Source: Xylocopa sonorina (taxonomy: Eukaryota; Arthropoda; Insecta; Hymenoptera; Apidae). Taken from it: 64,000 nt of DNA. Below, one piece after another: positions 49,345 through 63,306 of the stretch. The stretch lies in assembly GCF_050948175.1 (NCBI RefSeq), contig NW_027490252.1, positions 558,001-622,000 of the forward strand, in the 5' to 3' direction. Numbering within the stretch: the first letter of the stretch is position 1; every line of letters starts with the position of its first letter. Position numbers and translations under genes: made by a program. The notes under the pieces were generated by a model. It did not search any database and was not told the origin of the DNA. It worked only from the letters and a program-made list of their open reading frames with translations.

Positions 49345-52300
49345 CATAATGAATATTATATCTTATCATGAAACATAGCAGTGAGATGCGATATCGCGTT
49401 TTAAGAAGCATTAGAACTCTATTGCTGCGATACGTAGACATCTGCAAACGCTATTTCCTAGCATGGAAGTGTCGCATTTACATTCTTTTGATGTGAATAC
49501 GAGATATACATGACACTTCGCAATGAATATTATATCTTATCATGAAACATAGGAATGAGCTGCTATATCGCGTTTTGAGAAGCATTAGAACTCTATTGCC
49601 TATATACGTAGACATCTGCAAACTCTATTTCCTAGCAAGCAAATTTCGCACTTACATTCCACTGAAGTGAATACGAGGTATACATAACATTACACATTGT
49701 ATATTATATCTTGTTACGAAACATAGATACGAAATACGAAATCTCGTTTTAAGAAGCATTAGTACTCTATTGCTGTGATACGTAGACATCTGCAAACAAT
49801 ATTTACTCGCAAGGAAGTGTCGCATTTACATACTTGTGAAGTGAAATCGAGGTATACATGACACTTCGCAATGAATATTATATCTTATCATGAAACATAG
49901 AAGAGAGATGCGATATCGCGATTTAGGAAGCATTGGAACTCTATTGCTGCGATACGTAGACATCTGCAAAGGCTATTTCCTAGCATGGAAGTGTCGCATC
50001 TACATTCTTTTGAAGTGAATACGAGGTATACATGACAATTAGCAATTAATATTATACCTTATCATGAAACATAGAAGAGAGATGCGATATCGCGTTTTAG
50101 GAAGCATTAGAGCTCTATTGCTACGATACGTAGACATCTGCAAACGCTACTTCCTAGCATGGAGGTGTCGCATTTACATTCTTTTGAAGTGAATACGAGG
50201 CATACATGACACTTCGCAATGAATATTATATCTTATTATGAAACATAGAGTTGAGATGCGATATTGCATTTTAAGAATCATTAGAACTCTATTGTTTCGA
50301 CACGTAGTCATCTGGAAACGCTATTTCCTAGCAAGGAAGTGTCGCATTTACATTCTTTTGAAGTGACCACGAGGTATACATGACACTTCGCAAAGAATAT
50401 TATATCTCATCATGAAACATGGAAGTGAGATGCGATATCGCGTTCTAAGAAGCATTAGAACTCTATTGCTACGATACGTAGACATCTGCAAAGGCTATTT
50501 CCTAGCATGGAAGGGTCGCATTTACATTCTTTTGAAGTGAGTACGAGGTATACATAACACTCCATAATGAATATTATATCTTATCATGAAACATAGCAGT
50601 GAGATGCGATATCGCGTTTCAAGAAGCATTAGAACTGTATTGCTACGATACGTAGACATCTGCAAACGCTATTTCCTAGCATGGAAGTGTCGCATCTACA
50701 TTCTTTTGAAGTGAATACGAGGTATACATGACAATACGCAATGAATATTATACCTTATCATGTAACATAGAAGAGGGATGCGATATCGCGTTTTAGGAAG
50801 CATTAGAACTCTATTGCTACGATACGTAGACATCTGCAAACGCTATTTGCTAGCATGTAAGTGTCGCATTTACATTCTTTTGAAGTGAATACGAGGTATA
50901 CATGACACATCGCAATGATTATTATATCTTATCATGAAACATAGGTGTGAGATGCGATATCGCGTTTTAAGAAGCATTAGATCTCCCTTGCTACGATACG
51001 TAGACATCTGCAAACGCTATTTCCTAGCATGGAAGTGTCGCATTTACATTCTTTTGAAGTGAATACGATGTATACATGACACTTCGCAATGAATATTATA
51101 TCTTATCATGAAACATATGTGTGAGATGCGATATCGCGTTTTAAGAAGCATTAGATCTCCCTTGCTACGATACGTAGACATCTGCAAACGCTATTTCCTA
51201 GCATGGAAGTGTCGCATTTACATTCTTTTGAAGTGAATACGAGGTATACATGACACTTCGCAATGAATATTATATCTTTTCATGAAACATAGAAATGCGA
51301 TGCGACATCTCGTTTTAAGATGTATTAGAACTCTATTATTTCCATACGTAGTCGCCTGGAAACGCTATTTCCTAGCAAGGAAGTGTCGCACTTACATCCT
51401 ATTGAAGTGAATACGAAGTATACATAACACTTCGCACTGAAAATTATATCTTATCATGAAACATAGAAATGAGATGCGGCATCTCGTTTTAAGAAGCATT
51501 AGAACACTATTGCTACGATACGTAGACATCTGCAAACGCTATTTCCTAGGATGGAAGGGTCGCATTTACATTCTTTTGAAGTGAGTACGAGTTTACATAA
51601 CACTCCATAAGGAATATTATATCTTCTCATGAAACATAGCAGTGAGATGCGATATCGCGCTTTAAGAAGCATTAGAACTCTATTGCTACAATACGTAGAC
51701 ATTTGCAGAGGCTATTCCCTAGCATGGAAGGGTCGCATTTCCACTCTTTTGAAGTGAGTACGAGGTATACATATTACTCCATAATGAATATTATATCTTA
51801 TCATGAAACATAGCAGTGAGATGCGATATCGCGTTTTAAGAAGCATTAGAACTCTATTGCTGCGATACGTAGACATCTGCAAACGCTATTTCCTAGCATG
51901 GAAGTGTCGCATTTACATTCTTTTGATGTGAATACGAGATATACATGACACTTCGCAATGAATATTATATCTTATCATGAAACATAGGAATGAGCTGCTA
52001 TATCGCGTTTTGAGAAGCATTAGAACTCTATTGCCTATATACGTAGACATCTGCAAACTCTATTTCCTAGCAAGCAAATTTCGCACTTACATTCCACTGA
52101 AGTGAATACGAGGTATACATAACATTACACATTGTATATTATATCTTGTTACGAAGCATAGATACGAAATACGAAATCTCGTTTTAAGAAGCATTAGTAC
52201 TCTATTGCTGTGATACGTAGACATCTGCAAACAATATTTACTCGCAAGGAAGTGTCGCATTTACATTCTTGTGAAGTGAAATCGAGGTATACATGACACT

Positions 52301-54080
52301 TCGCAATGAATATTATATCTTATCATGAAACATAGAAGAGAGATGCGATATCGCGATTTAGGAAGCATTGGAACTCTATAGCTGCGATACGTAGACATCT
52401 GCAAAGGCTATTTCCTAGCATGGAAATGTCGCATCTACATTCTTTTGAAGTGAATACGAGGTATACATGACACTTCGCAATGAATATTATATCTTATTAT
52501 GAAACATAGAGTTGAGATGCGATATTGCATTTTAAGAATCATTAGAACTCTATTGTTTCGACACGTAGTCATCTGGAAACGCTATTTCCTAGCAAGGAAG
52601 TGTTGCATTTACATCCTTTTGAAGTGAATACGAGGTATACATGACACTTCGCAATGAATATTATATCTGATCATGAAACATTGAAATGAGATGCGACATC
52701 TCGTTTTAAGAAGCATTAGAACTCTATTGCTACGATACGTAGACATCTGCAAAGGCTATTTCCTAGCATGGAAGTGTCGCATTTACATTCTTTTGAAGTG
52801 AGTACTAGGTATACATAACAATCCATAATGAATATTATATCTTATCATGGTAACATAGCAGCGAGATGCGATATCGCGTTTTAAGAAGCATTAGAACTCT
52901 ATTGCTACGATACGTAGACACCTGGAAACGCTATTTCCTAGCATGGAAGTGTCGCATCTACATTCTTTTGAAGTGAGTACGAGGTATACATGACAATTCG
53001 CAATGAATATTATACCTTATCATGAAACATAGGAGAGAGATGCGATATCGCGTTTTAGGAAGCATTAGAACTCTATTGCTACGATACGTAGACATCTGCA
53101 AACACTACTTCCTAGCATGGAGGTGTCGCATTTACATTCTTTTGAAGTGAATACGAGGTATACATGACACTTCGCAATTAATATTATATCTTATCATGAA
53201 ACATAGAAGTGAGATGCGATATGGCATTTTAAGAATCATTAGAACTCTATTGTTGCGACACGTAGTCATCTGGAAACGCTATTTCCTAGCAAGGAAGTGT
53301 CGCATTTACATTCTTTTGAAGTGACTACGAGGTATACATGACACTTCGCAAAGAATATTATATCTTATCATGAAACATGGAAGTGAGATGCGATATCGCG
53401 TTCTAAGAAGCATTAGAACTCTATTGCTACGATACGTAGACATCTGCAAAGGCTATTTCCTACCATGGAAGGGTCGCATTTACATTCTTTTGAAGTGAGT
53501 ACGAGGTATACATAACACTCCATAATGAATATTATATCTTATCAGGAAACATAGAAATGAGATGCGATATCGCGTTTTGAGAAGCATTGGAACTCTATTG
53601 CTACGATACGTAGACATCTGCAAACGCTATTTGCTAGCATGTAAGTGTCGCATTTACATTCTTTTGAAGTGAATACGAGGTATACATGACACATCGCAAT
53701 GATTATTATATCTTATCATGAAACATAGGTGTGAGATGCGATATCGCGTTTTAAGAAGCATTAGATCTCCCTTGCTACGATACGTAGACATCTGCAAACG
53801 CTATTTCCTAGCATGGAAGTGTCGCATTTACATTCTTTTGAAGTGAATACGAGGTATACATGACACTTCGCAATGAATATTATATCTTATCATGAAACAT
53901 AGATGTGAGATGCGATATCGCGTTTTAAGAAGCATTAGATCTCCCTTGCTACGATACGTAGACATCTGCAAACGCTATTTCCTAGCATGGAAGTGTCGCA
54001 TTTACATTCTTTTGAAGTGAATACGAGGTATACATGACACTTCGCAATGAATATTATATCTTTTCATGAAACATAGAAAT
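49345..54080 (+). repeat. Large duplicated blocks at 14-17 monomers
   Basis: The segment at about 49345-50000 matches 51780-52435 at 14 x 174 minus 1 (markers GAATGAGCTGCTATATCG, CTATTGCCTATATACG, ATTTACTCGCAAGG). After one monomer is skipped, 50195-50400 matches 52456-52660 at 13 x 174 minus 1. The segment at about 50340-51290 matches 53300-54076 at 17 then 16 monomers, with one monomer lost in the second copy. The GCATTAGATCTCCCTTGC monomer is doubled in both. A 1-bp loss near 51590 and a 1-bp gain near 52850 (CATGGTAACATAG) fix the offsets. Confidence 0.88.
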
Positions 54081-57000
54081 GAGATGCGGCATCTCGTTTT
54101 AAGAAGCATTAGAACACTATTGCTACGATACGTAGACATCTGCAAACGCTATTTCCTAGCATGGAAGCGTCACATTTACATTCCTGTCATGTGAATACGA
54201 AGTATACATGACACTTCGCAATGAATATTATATCTTATCATGAAACATATTAGTGAGATGCGATATAGCGTTTTAAGAAGCATTAGAACTCTATTGCCTC
54301 GACGCGTATACATCTGCAGACGCTATTTCCTAGCATGGAAGTGTCGCATTTACATTCTTTTGAAGTGAATACGAGGTGTACATGACACTCCGCAATGAAT
54401 ATTATATCTTATCAGGAAACATATAAGTGAGATGCGATATCGCGATATAAGTAGCATTAGAACTCTATTGCTACGATACGTAGGCATCTGAATACGCCAT
54501 TTCCTAGCAAGGAAGTGTCGCATTTACATTCGTTTGGAGGGAATACGAGGTATACATGACACTTCGCAATGAATATTATATCTTATAATGAAACAAAGAA
54601 TTGAGATTCGATATCGCGTTTTAAGAAGCATTAGAACTCTATTGCTACGAAACGTAGACATCTGAATACGCTATTGCCTAGCAAGAAAGTGTCGCATTTA
54701 CATTCGTTTGGAGTGAATACGAGGTATACATGACATTTCGCAATGAATATTATATCTTATCATGAAGCATAGACATGAGATGCGATATCACTTTTTAAGA
54801 AGCATTAGAACTCTATTGCCTCGACGCGTAGACATCTGCAGACGCTATTTCCAAGCATGGAAGTTTCGCATTTACATTCGTTTGGAGGGAATACGAGGTA
54901 TACATGACACTTCGCAATGAATATTATATCTTATCATGAAGCATAGAAATGAGATGCGATATCTCGTTTTGAGAATTATTAGAACTCCATTGCTACGATA
55001 CGTAGTCATCTGCAAACGCTATTTCCTAGCAAGGAAGATTAGCATTTACATCCTTTTGAAGTGAATACGAGGTATATATGACACTTCGCAATGAACATTA
55101 TATCTTATCATGTTACATAAAAGTGAGATGCGATATCGCGTCTTAAGAAGAATTAGAACCCTATTTCCTCGATGCGGAGATATCTGCAAACGCTATTTCC
55201 TAGCATTGAAGTTTCGCATTTACATTCTTTTGAAGTGAATTCGAGGTATACATGACACTTCGCAATGAATATTATATCTTATAATGAAACATAGAATTGA
55301 GATTCGATATCGCGTTTTAAGAAGCATTAGAACTCCATTGGCACGACGCGTAGACATCTGCAGACGCTATTTCCTAGCATGGAAGTGTCGCATTTACATT
55401 CTTTTGAAGTGAATACGAGGTATACCTGACACTTCGCGATGAATATTATATCTTATCGCGAAACATATAAATGAGATGCGATATCGCGATTTAAGTAGCA
55501 TTAGAACTCTATTGCTACGATACGTAGACATCTGAATACGCCATTTCCTAGCAAGGAAGTGTCGCATTTACATTCGTTTGGAGGGAATACGAGGTATACA
55601 TGACACTTCGCAATGAATATTATATCTTATCATGAAGCATAGAAATGAGATGCGATATCTCGTCTTGAGAAGCATTAGAACTACATTGCTCCGATACGTA
55701 GTCATCTGCAAACGCTATTTCCTAGCAAGGAAGATTCGCATTTACATTCTTTTGAAGTGAATACGAGGTATATATGACACTTCGCAATGAACGTTATATC
55801 TTATCACGAAACATAGAAATGAGATGCGATATCGCGATCTAAGAAGCATTAGAACTCTATTGCTACGATACGTAGGCATCTGCAAACGCTATGCCCTAGC
55901 AAGGAATAGTCGCATTTACATTCTTTTGATGTGAATACGAGGTATACATGACACTTCGCAATGAATATTATATCTTATCATGAAACAAAGAAGTGAGATG
56001 CGATATCAAGTTCTAAGAAGCATTAGAACTCTATTGCCTCGACGCGTGGACATCTGCAGACGCTATTTGCTAGCATGGAAGTGTCGCATTTACATTCTTT
56101 TGAAGTGAATACGAGGTGTACATGACAATCCGCAATGAATATTATATCTTATCAGGAAACTTAGAAATGAGATGCGATATCGCGTTTTGAGAAGCATTAG
56201 AGCACTATTGCTATCATACCTAGACATCTGCAATCGCTATTTCCTAGCAACCAATAGTCGCATTTACATTCTTTTGAAGTGAATTCGAGGTTTACATGAC
56301 ACTACGGAATGAATATTATAACATATCACGAAACATAGAAATGAGATGCGATATCGCGATCTAAGAAGCATTAGAACGCTATTGCTGTGATACGTAGGCA
56401 TCTGCAAACGCTATGCCCTAGCAAGGAATAGTCGCATTTACATTCTTTTGATGTGAATACGAGGTATACATGACACTTCGCAATGAATATTATATCTTAT
56501 AATGAAACATAGAATTGAGATGGGATATCGCGTTTTAAGAAGCATTAGAACTCTATTGCCTTGACGCGTAGACATCTGCGAGACGCTATTTCCAAGCATG
56601 GAAGTGTCGCATTTACATTCTTTTGAAGTGAATACGAGGTGTACATGACAATCCGCAATGAGTATTATATCTTATCAGGAAACTTAGAAATGAGATGCGA
56701 TATCGCGTTTTGAGAAGCATTAGAACTCTATTGCTACGATACGTAGACATCTGCAATCGCTATTTCCTAGCAACCAATAGTCGCATTTACATTCTTTTGA
56801 AGTGAATACGAGGTATACATGACGCTTTCGCAATGAATATTATATCTTATCACGAAACATAGAATTGAGATGCGATATCGCGATTTAAGTAGCATTGGAA
56901 CTCTATTGCCGCGATACGTAGACATCTGAATACTCTATTTCCTAGCAAGGAAGTGTCGCATTTACATTCACTTGGAGTGAATACGAGGTATACATGACAC

Positions 57001-59282
57001 TTCGCAATGAATATTATGTCTTATCATGAAGCATAGAAATGAGATGCGATATCGCGGGTTTAGAAGCATTGGAACTCTATTGCTACGATACCTAAACATC
57101 TGCAAATGCTATTTCCTAGAAAGAAATAGTCGCATTTACATTCTTTTCAAGTGAATACGAGGTATACATGACACTTCGCAATGAATATTATATCTTAGGA
57201 TGAAACATAGAAGTGAGATGCGATATCGCTTTTTAAGAAGCATTAGAACTCTAGTGCCTCGACGCGTATACATCTGCAGACGCTATTTCCTAGCATGGAA
57301 GTGTCGCATTTACATTCTTTTGAAGTGAATACGAGGTGTACATGACACATCGCAATGAATATTATATCTTATCGGGAAACATAGAAATGAGATGCTATAA
57401 CGCGTTTTGAGAAGCATTAGAACTCTGTTGCTACGATACGTAGACATCTGCAATCTCTATTTCCTAGCAACCAATAGTCGCATTTACATTCTTTTGAAGT
57501 GAATTCGAGGTTTACATGACACTTCGGAATGAATATTATAACTTATCACGAAACATAGAAATGAGATGCGATATCGCGATCTAAGAAGCATTAGAACTCT
57601 ATTGCTACGATACGTAGACATCTGAATACGCCATTTCCTAGCAAGGAAGTGTCGCATTTACATTCGTTTGGAGGGAATACGAGGTATACATGACACTTCG
57701 CAATGAATATTATATCTTATCATGAAGCATAGAAATGAGATGCGACATCTCGTCTTGAGAAGCATTAGAACTCCATTGCTCCGATACGTAGTCATCTGCA
57801 AACGCTATTTCCTGGCAAGGAAGATTCGCATTTACATTCTTTTGAAGTGAATACGAGGTATATATGACACTTCGCAATGAACATTATATCTTATCATGAA
57901 ACATAGAAATGAGATGCGATATCGCGTTTTGAGAAGCATTAGAACTCTATTGCTACGATACATAGACATCTGCAATCGCTATTTCCTAGCAACCAATAGT
58001 CGCATTTACATTCTTTTGAAGCGAATTCGAGGTTTACATTACACTTCGGAATGAATATTATAACTTATCACGAAACATAGAAATGAGATGCGATATCGCG
58101 ATCTAAGAAGCATTAGAACTCTATTGCTACGATACGTAGGCATCTGTAAACGCTATGCCCTAGCAAGGAATAGTCGCATTTACATTCTTTTGATGTGAAT
58201 ACGAGGTATACATGACACTTCGCAATGAATATTATATCTTATCATGTAACATAGAAGAGAGATGCAATATCGCGTTTTAAAAAAGATTATAACTCTACGG
58301 CCTCGATGCGGAAACATCTGCAAACGCTATTTCCTAGGATGGAAGTGTCGCACTTACATTCCTTTGAAGTGAATACGAGGTATACGTGACACTCCGCAAT
58401 GAATATTATATCTTATCACGAAACATATAAATGAGAAGCGATATCGCGATTTAAGTAGCATTAGAACACTATTGCTACGATACGTAGACATCTGCAAACG
58501 CCATTTCCTAGCAAGCAATAGTCGTACTTACATTCCTTTGAAGTGAATTCGAGGTTTACATGACACTTTGGGATGAATATTATAACTTATCATGAAGCAT
58601 AGAAATGAGATGCGATATCTCGTTTTGAGAAGCATTAGAACTCCATTGCTCCCATACGTAGTCATCTGCAAACGCTATTTCCTAGCAAGGAAGATTCGCA
58701 TTTACATTCTTTTGAAGTGAATACGAGGTATATATGACACTTCGCAATGAACACTATATCTTATCAAGAAACATAGAAGTGAGATGCGATATCGCGTTTT
58801 AAGAAGAATTAGAACCCTATTTCCTCGATGCGGAGATATCTGCAAACGCTATTTCCTAGCATGGAAGTTTCGCATTTACATTCTCTTGAAGTGAATTCGA
58901 GGTCTACATGACTCTTCGCAATGAATATTATATCTTATAATGAAACATAGAATTGACATTCGATATCGCGTTTTAAGAAGCATTAGAACTCTATTGGCTC
59001 GACGCGTAGACATCTGCAGAGGCTATTTCCTGGCATGGAAGTGTCGCATTTACATTCTTTTGAAGTGAATACGAGGTATACGTGACACTTCGCAATGAAT
59101 ATTATATCTTATCATGAAACATAGTAGTGAGATGCGATATCGCGATTTAAGTAGCATTAGAACACTATTGCTACGATACGTAGACATCTGCAGACGCTAT
59201 TTCCTAGCAAGGAAGTGTCTTATTTACGTTCTTTTGAAGTGAATACGAGGTATACATGACACTTCGCAATGAATATTATATC
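54081..59282 (+). repeat. Return of the older subfamilies of 14-19 kb
   Basis: The same monomer types as at 14-19 kb and 28-29 kb reappear in similar local order. These are ATCTGAATACGCCATTTC with GTTTGGAGGGAATAC, CTCGACGCGTAGACATCTG with CTGCAGACGC, GTAGGCATCTGC with CTATGCCCTAGC, and CTAGCAACCAATAGTCGC with GAATTCGAGGTTTAC. Two successive 175-bp monomers start at 56568 (extra base in CTGCGAGACGC) and 56743 (extra base in GACGCTTTCGC). No gene is present. Confidence 0.87.
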
Positions 59283-61200
59283 TTATCATGAAACATAGGA
59301 ATTAGGTGCTATATCGCGTTTTGAGAAGCATTAGAGCTCTATTGCTACGATACGTAGACATCTGCAAACTCTATTTCCTACCATGGAAGTGTCGCATTTA
59401 CATTCATTTGAAGTGAAAACGAGGTATACATGACGCTTCGCAATGAATATTATACCTTATCATGAAACATAGAAGAGAGATGCGATATCGCGTTTTAGGA
59501 AGCATTGGAACTCTATTGCTGCGACATGTAGACATCTGCAAACGCCATTTCCTAGCAAGGAACTGTCGCATTTACATTCTTTTGATGTGAATACGAGATA
59601 TACATGACACTTCGCAATGAATATTATATCTTATCATGAAACATAGCAGTGAGATGCGATATCGCGTTTTAAGAAGCATTAGAACTCTATTGCTACGATA
59701 CGCAGTCATCTGCAAACGCTATTTCCTAGCATGGAAGTGTCGCATTTACATTCATTTGAAGTGAATACGAGGTATACATGACACTTCGAAATGAATATTA
59801 TACCTTATCATGAAACATAGAAGAGTGATGCGATATCGCGTTTTAGGAAGCATTGGATCTCTATTGCTGCGATACGTAGACATCTGCAAACGCTATTTCC
59901 TAGCAAGGAAGTGTCGCATTTACATTCTTTTGAAGTGAATACGAGGTATACATGGCACTTCGCAATGGATATTATACCTTATCATGAAACATAGAAAAGA
60001 GGTGCGATATCGCGTTTTAGGAAGCATTAAAACTCTATTGCTGCGATACGTAGACATCTGCAAACGCTATTTCCTAGCATGGAAGTGTCGCATTTACATT
60101 CCTTTGAAGTGAATACGAGATATGCATGACACTTCGCAATGAATATTATATCTTATCATGAAACATAGGAATGAGGTGCTATATCGCGTTTTGAAAAGCA
60201 TTAGAACTCTATTGCTAATATGCATAGACATCTGCAAACTCTATTTCCTAGCATTACACTTACATTCCACTTACATTCCACTGAAGTGAATACGAGGTAT
60301 ACATAACACTCCACAATGAATATTATATATTATCATGAAACATAGAAGTGAGATGCGATATCGCGTTCTAAGAAGCATTAGAACTCTATTGCTACGATAC
60401 GTAGACACCTGCAAACGCTATTTCCTAGCATGGAAGTGTCTTATTTACGTTCATTTGAAGTGAATACGAGGTATACATGACACTTCGCAATGAATATTAT
60501 ATCTTATCATGAAACATAGAAGTGAGATGCGATATCGCGCTCTAAGAAGCATTAGAACTCTATTGCTACGATACGTAGACATCTGCACACGCTATTTCCT
60601 AGCATGGAAGTGTCTTATTTACGTTCATTTGAAGTGAATACGAGGTATACATGACACTTCGCAATGAATATTATATCTTATCATGAAACATAGAAGTGAG
60701 ATGCGATATCGCGCTCTAAGAAGCATTAGAACTCTATTGCTACGGTACATAGACATCTGCACACGCTATTTCCTAGCATGGAAGTGTCTTATTAACGTTC
60801 TTTTGAAGTGAATACGAGGTATACATGACACTTCGCAATGAATATTATATCTTATCATGAAACATAGGAATGAAGTGCTATATCGCGTTTTGAGAAGCAT
60901 TAGAACTCTATTGCTACGATACGTAGACATCTGCAAACGCTATTTCCTAGCATGGAAGTGTCTTATTTACGTTCATTTGAAGTGAATACGAGGTATACAT
61001 GACACTTCTCAATGAATATTATATCTTATCATGAAACATAGAAGTGAGATGCGATATCGCGCTCTAAGAAGCATTAGAACTCTATTGCTACGATAAGTAG
61101 ACATCTGCACACGCTATTTCCTAGCATGGAAGTGTATTATTTACGTTCTTTTGAAGTGAATACGAGGTATACATGACACTTCGCAATGAATATTATATCT
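59283..61200 (+). repeat. Eleven-monomer higher-order repeat, unit 1 (1918 bp)
   Basis: The unit runs 11 x 174 plus 4 bp before it recurs. Markers are CTACCATGGAAGTG (near 59379), GACGCTTCGC, CTGCGACATGTAG, GCAGTCATCTGC, CATGGCACTTCGCAATGG, GATATGCATGAC, the 177-bp variant at 60224, and then GCGCTCTAAG with CTGCACACGC monomers. The 4 bp are 3 from the 177-bp monomer and 1 from the extra base near 61280. Confidence 0.9.
60224..60400 (+). repeat. 177-bp variant monomer (second occurrence)
   Basis: It has the same doubled ACTTACATTCC and the same 3-bp gain as the monomer at 1080. It also shares the upstream CTAATATGCATAGAC region, apart from CATAG against CGTAG. Confidence 0.93.
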
Positions 61201-63306
61201 TATCATGAAACATAGGAATGAGGTGCTATATCGCGTTTTGAGAAGCATTAGAGCTCTATTGCTACGATACGTAGACATTCGGCAAACTCTATTTCCTACC
61301 ATGGAAGTGTCGCATTTACATTCATTTGAAGTGAATACGAGGTATACATGACGCTTCGCAATGAATATTATACCATATCATGAAACATAGAAGAGAGATG
61401 CGATATCGCGTTTTAGGAAGCATTGGAACTCTATTGCTGCGATACGTAGACATCTGCAAACGCCATTTCCTAGCATGGAAGTGTCGCATTTACATTCTTT
61501 TGATGTGAATACGAGATATACATGACACTTCGCAATGAATATTATATCTTATCATGAAACATAGCAGTGAGATGCGATTTCGCGTTTTAAGAAGCATTAG
61601 AACTCTATTGCTACGATACGCAGTCATCTGCAAACGCTATTTCCTAGCATGGAAGTGTCGCATTTACATTCATTTGAAGTGAATACGAGGTATACATGAC
61701 ACTTCGAAATGAATATTATACCTTATCATGAAACATAGAAGAGTGATGCGATATCGCGTTTTAGGAAGCATTGGATCTCTATTGCTGCGATACGTAGACA
61801 TCTGCAAACGCTATTTCCTAGCAAGGAAGTGTCGCATTTACATTCTTTTGAAGTGAATACGAGGTATACATGGCACTTCGCAATGGATATTATACCTTAT
61901 CATGAAACATAGAAGAGAGGTGCGATATCGCGTTTTAGGAAGTATTAAAACTCTATTGCTGCGATACGTAGACATCTGCAAACGCTATTTCCTAGCATGG
62001 AAGTGTCGCATTTACATTCCTTTGAAGTGAATACGAGATATGCATGACACTTCGCCATGAATATTATATCTTATCATGAAACATAGGAATGAGGTGCTAT
62101 ATCGCGTTTTGAAAAGCATTAGAACTCTATTGCTAATATGCATAGACATCTGCAAACTCTATTTCCTAGCATTACACTTACATTCCACTTACATTCCACT
62201 GAAGTGAATACGAGGTATACATAACACTCCACAATGAATATTATATCTTATCACGAAACATAGAAATGAAATGCGGCATCTCGTTTTAAGACGCATTAGA
62301 ACTCTATTGCTGCGATACGTAGACATCTGCAAAGGCTATTTCCTAGCATGGAAGGGTCGCATTTACATTCTTTTGAAGTGAGTACGAGGTATACATAACA
62401 CTCCATAATGAATATTATATCTTATCATGAAACATAGAAGTGAGATGCGATATCGCGTTCTAAGAAGCATTAGAACTCTATTGCTACGATACGTAGACAT
62501 CTGCAAACGCTATTTCCTAGCATGGAAGTGTCGCATTTACATTCTTTTGATGTGAATAAGAGATATACATGACACTTCGCAATGACTATTATATCTTATC
62601 ATGAAACATAGGAGTGAGATTCGATATCGCGCTCTAAGAAGCATTAGAACTCTATTGCTACGATACGTAGACATCTGCACACGCTATTTCCTAGCATGGA
62701 AGTGTCTTATTTACGTTCTTTTGAAGTGAATACGAGGTATACATGACACTTCGCAATGAATATTATATATTATCATGAAACATAGGAATGAGGTGCTATA
62801 TCGCGTTTTGAGAAGCATTAGAGCTCTATTGCTACGATACGTAGACATCTGCAAACTCTATTTCCTAGCATGGAAGTGTCGCATTTACATTCATTTGAAG
62901 TGAATACGAGGTATACATGACGCTTCGCAATGAATATTATATCTTATCATGAAACATAGAAGTGAGATGCGATATCGCGCTCTAAGAAGCATTAGAACTC
63001 TATTGCTACGATACGTAGACATCTGCACACGCTATTTCCTAGCATGGAAGTGTCTTATTTACGTTCATTTGAAGTGAATACGAGGTATACATGACACCTC
63101 GCAATGAATATTATATCTTATCATGAAACATAGAAGTGAGATGCGATATCGCGCTCTAAGAAGCATTAGAACTCTATTGCTACGATACGTAGACATCTGC
63201 ACACGCTATTTCCTAGCATGGAAGTGTCTTATTTACGTTCTTTTGAAGTGAATACGAGGTATACATGACACTTCGCAATGAATATTATATCTTATCATGA
63301 AACATA
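61201..63306 (+). repeat. Eleven-monomer higher-order repeat, unit 2, with extra monomers
   Basis: It repeats unit 1 at 1918 bp up to about 62250, including the 177-bp monomer at 62142. It then diverges: GAAATGAAATGCGGCATCTCG follows, as at about 1205 in the window start. GCGCTCTAAG and CTGCACACGC monomers return at about 62.63, 62.98 and 63.15 kb. The next unit starts 12 monomers plus 3 bp after this one. Confidence 0.88.
62142..62318 (+). repeat. 177-bp variant monomer (third occurrence)
   Basis: It carries the doubled ACTTACATTCC and lies 1918 bp after the second occurrence. The flank after it matches the flank of the copy at 1080 (GAAATGAAATGCGGCATC against GAACTGAAATGCGGCATC). Confidence 0.93.
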
